Both the position numbers and the translations under genes were made by a program. Source: Bacteroidales bacterium (GTDB lineage Bacteria > Bacteroidota > Bacteroidia > Bacteroidales > F082). From it: a stretch of DNA of 39,970 nt. The notes below the pieces were generated by a model. The model was not told the DNA's origin. It was given only the letters and a program-made list of their open reading frames with translations, and did no database searches. The stretch spans positions 1 through 39,970 of the forward strand of contig JAKSMX010000028.1 of the NCBI GenBank assembly GCA_024400305.1. The letters are read 5' to 3'. Shown here piece after piece: positions 39,321-39,970 of this stretch. Each line of letters opens with the position of its first letter. Within the stretch, counting starts at the first letter, position 1.

Positions 39321-39473
39321 ACAACAACTCCACTCTTCACCCTCAAAACTCCAAACTGAACAACAACTCCACTCTTCACCCTCAAAACTCCAAACTGAAC
39401 AACAACTCCACTCTTCACCATCAAAACTCCAAAATGAACAACAACTCCACTCTTCACCATCAAAACTCCAAAA
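39318..39473 (+). repeat. tandem array, four 39-bp units
   Basis: Four exact-length units (39318-39356, 39357-39395, 39396-39434, 39435-39473) begin TGAACAACAACTCCACTCTT and contain CACCCTCAAAACTCC or CACCATCAAAACTCC. The first TGA is the stop codon of the upstream gene. Thirteen codons per unit keep a minus-strand frame open (HFGVLMVKSGVVV), which I regard as a by-product. Confidence 0.92.
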
Positions 39474-39482
39474 TGAACTAAA

Positions 39483-39899
39483 ATGCTAAACACTGCCAAA
39501 ACCTTATTAAAAACCAGAAACTTCACTTTAGTGGCAATCTCTTCCGATAAAGAGGTTTTCACGTCTTCCGACCGCGGCGTGAAGCCATTGCTCCATCTTT
39601 TGGAAAACGAAAAGGATTTCCTGAAAGGCGCTTCGGTGGCCGACAAGGTCATCGGGAAGGCTGCGGCGCTGCTCATGGTCTTGGGCGGGATAAAGGAAGT
39701 CCACACCAACGTCATCTCCGAGCCGGCGGCGGAAATCTTTGAAAAACACAATATTACCTTCTTTTTCGACAAGAAAGTTGAGCGCATCATCAACAGGAAA
39801 GGCGACGGCCTCTGCCCGATGGAGACGCTGTGCATCGATGTCGAAGAGCCGAGCGAGGCGTTCGAGAAGATAAAGGAGTGGCTGGAAAAACACAATTAA
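39483..39899 (+). CDS. DUF1893 family protein
   Basis: The 138-residue protein contains GASVADKVIGKAAALLMVLG, IKEVHTNVISEPAAEIFEKH and INRKGDGLCPMETLCID, the conserved blocks of DUF1893. Family members adopt a cytidine-deaminase-like fold, but the cysteine and histidine ligands expected for a zinc deaminase are not obvious here beyond the LCPME motif. Soluble and cytoplasmic. The start codon follows the last unit of the 39-bp array by 9 bases, with no recognisable promoter or ribosome binding site between. Confidence 0.8.
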   Translation: MLNTAKTLLKTRNFTLVAISSDKEVFTSSDRGVKPLLHLLENEKDFLKGASVADKVIGKAAALLMVLGGIKEVHTNVISEPAAEIFEKHNITFFFDKKVERIINRKGDGLCPMETLCIDVEEPSEAFEKIKEWLEKHN

Positions 39900-39913
39900 A
39901 AGAAGGTCAAAAA

Positions 39914-39931
39914 TTTGACCTATAGGTCAAA
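39914..39931. repeat. 18-bp perfect palindrome after the DUF1893 gene
   Basis: TTTGACCTATAGGTCAAA is fully self-complementary. Its 12-bp core GACCTATAGGTC also occurs at 118-129, at the breakpoint of the truncated IS1380 transposase. Confidence 0.75.
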
Positions 39932-39970
39932 ATGCAGGATAAAAACCTTGTAAATACCATTAAAATAAGG

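Noticed and set aside
38207-39473. CRISPR array
   Set aside because: Units are directly tandem with no unique spacers, and no cas genes are present.
39215-39895. 226-codon minus-strand frame with 13-residue repeats
   Set aside because: It spans the complement of DUF1893 and the 39-bp array. The repeat peptide is explained by a unit length divisible by three.

Overview
The window comes from a member of the Bacteroidota, most likely a Bacteroidales. Most genes are preceded by the TAnnTTTG -7 box of this phylum. There are secreted proteins with Por-type (type IX secretion) C-terminal tails, a TonB-dependent receptor, an OmpA-family protein and Bacteroidota-type insertion sequences. I could not fix the genus.

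Layout. 1-670: truncated IS1380-like transposase and its end. 671-2857: RNase R. 2967-3612: HipB-like regulator with a decayed hipA. 3951-4333: two coupled small genes, apparently the remains of a DUF3990-type locus, followed directly by a 21-bp minisatellite. 4698-13100: an AT-rich accessory island, all on the minus strand. It holds a dual-OB gene with two DUF488 genes, an unknown gene, a membrane-anchored coiled-coil protein resembling the exonuclease VII large subunit, an AAA ATPase (DUF3696 type) coupled to an HDR/PLD-like partner, and a WYL regulator. 13201-15812: a graveyard of mobile and broken genes (IS3-like, second transposase remnant, thioredoxin-like pseudogene, ORF6N remnant). From 15857 onward the sequence is ordinary chromosome: a TM1266-type regulator with a TonB receptor, glycosyltransferase plus acyltransferase, envelope proteins, a YjbH-like pair, a T9SS cargo protein, an OprP-like porin, a YeiH-type exporter, tRNA-Cys, M64 and M6 metalloproteases, glutaminyl-tRNA synthetase, an unrecognised 400-residue protein with an ECF-type S component, a four-helix-bundle protein and a DUF1893 protein.

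The best candidate for an undescribed system is the 7.1-13.1 kb block. It encodes a membrane-tethered exonuclease VII-like protein, an ATPase/effector pair and a WYL regulator. It is bounded by two direct repeats of about 90 bp (about 89% identical by hand alignment), each lying immediately upstream of a promoter. This looks like a defence island under shared control, but the function is inference.

A second theme is repeat biology. Several different tandem arrays (14, 21, 39 and 40-41 bp units) begin within or a few bases after the stop codon of the preceding gene. A dispersed doublet of the 9-mer AACTTGTGY sits in spacers and supplies the last codons of one glycosyltransferase. A pair of GTAAAN4TTTAC dyads lies in front of the porin promoter.
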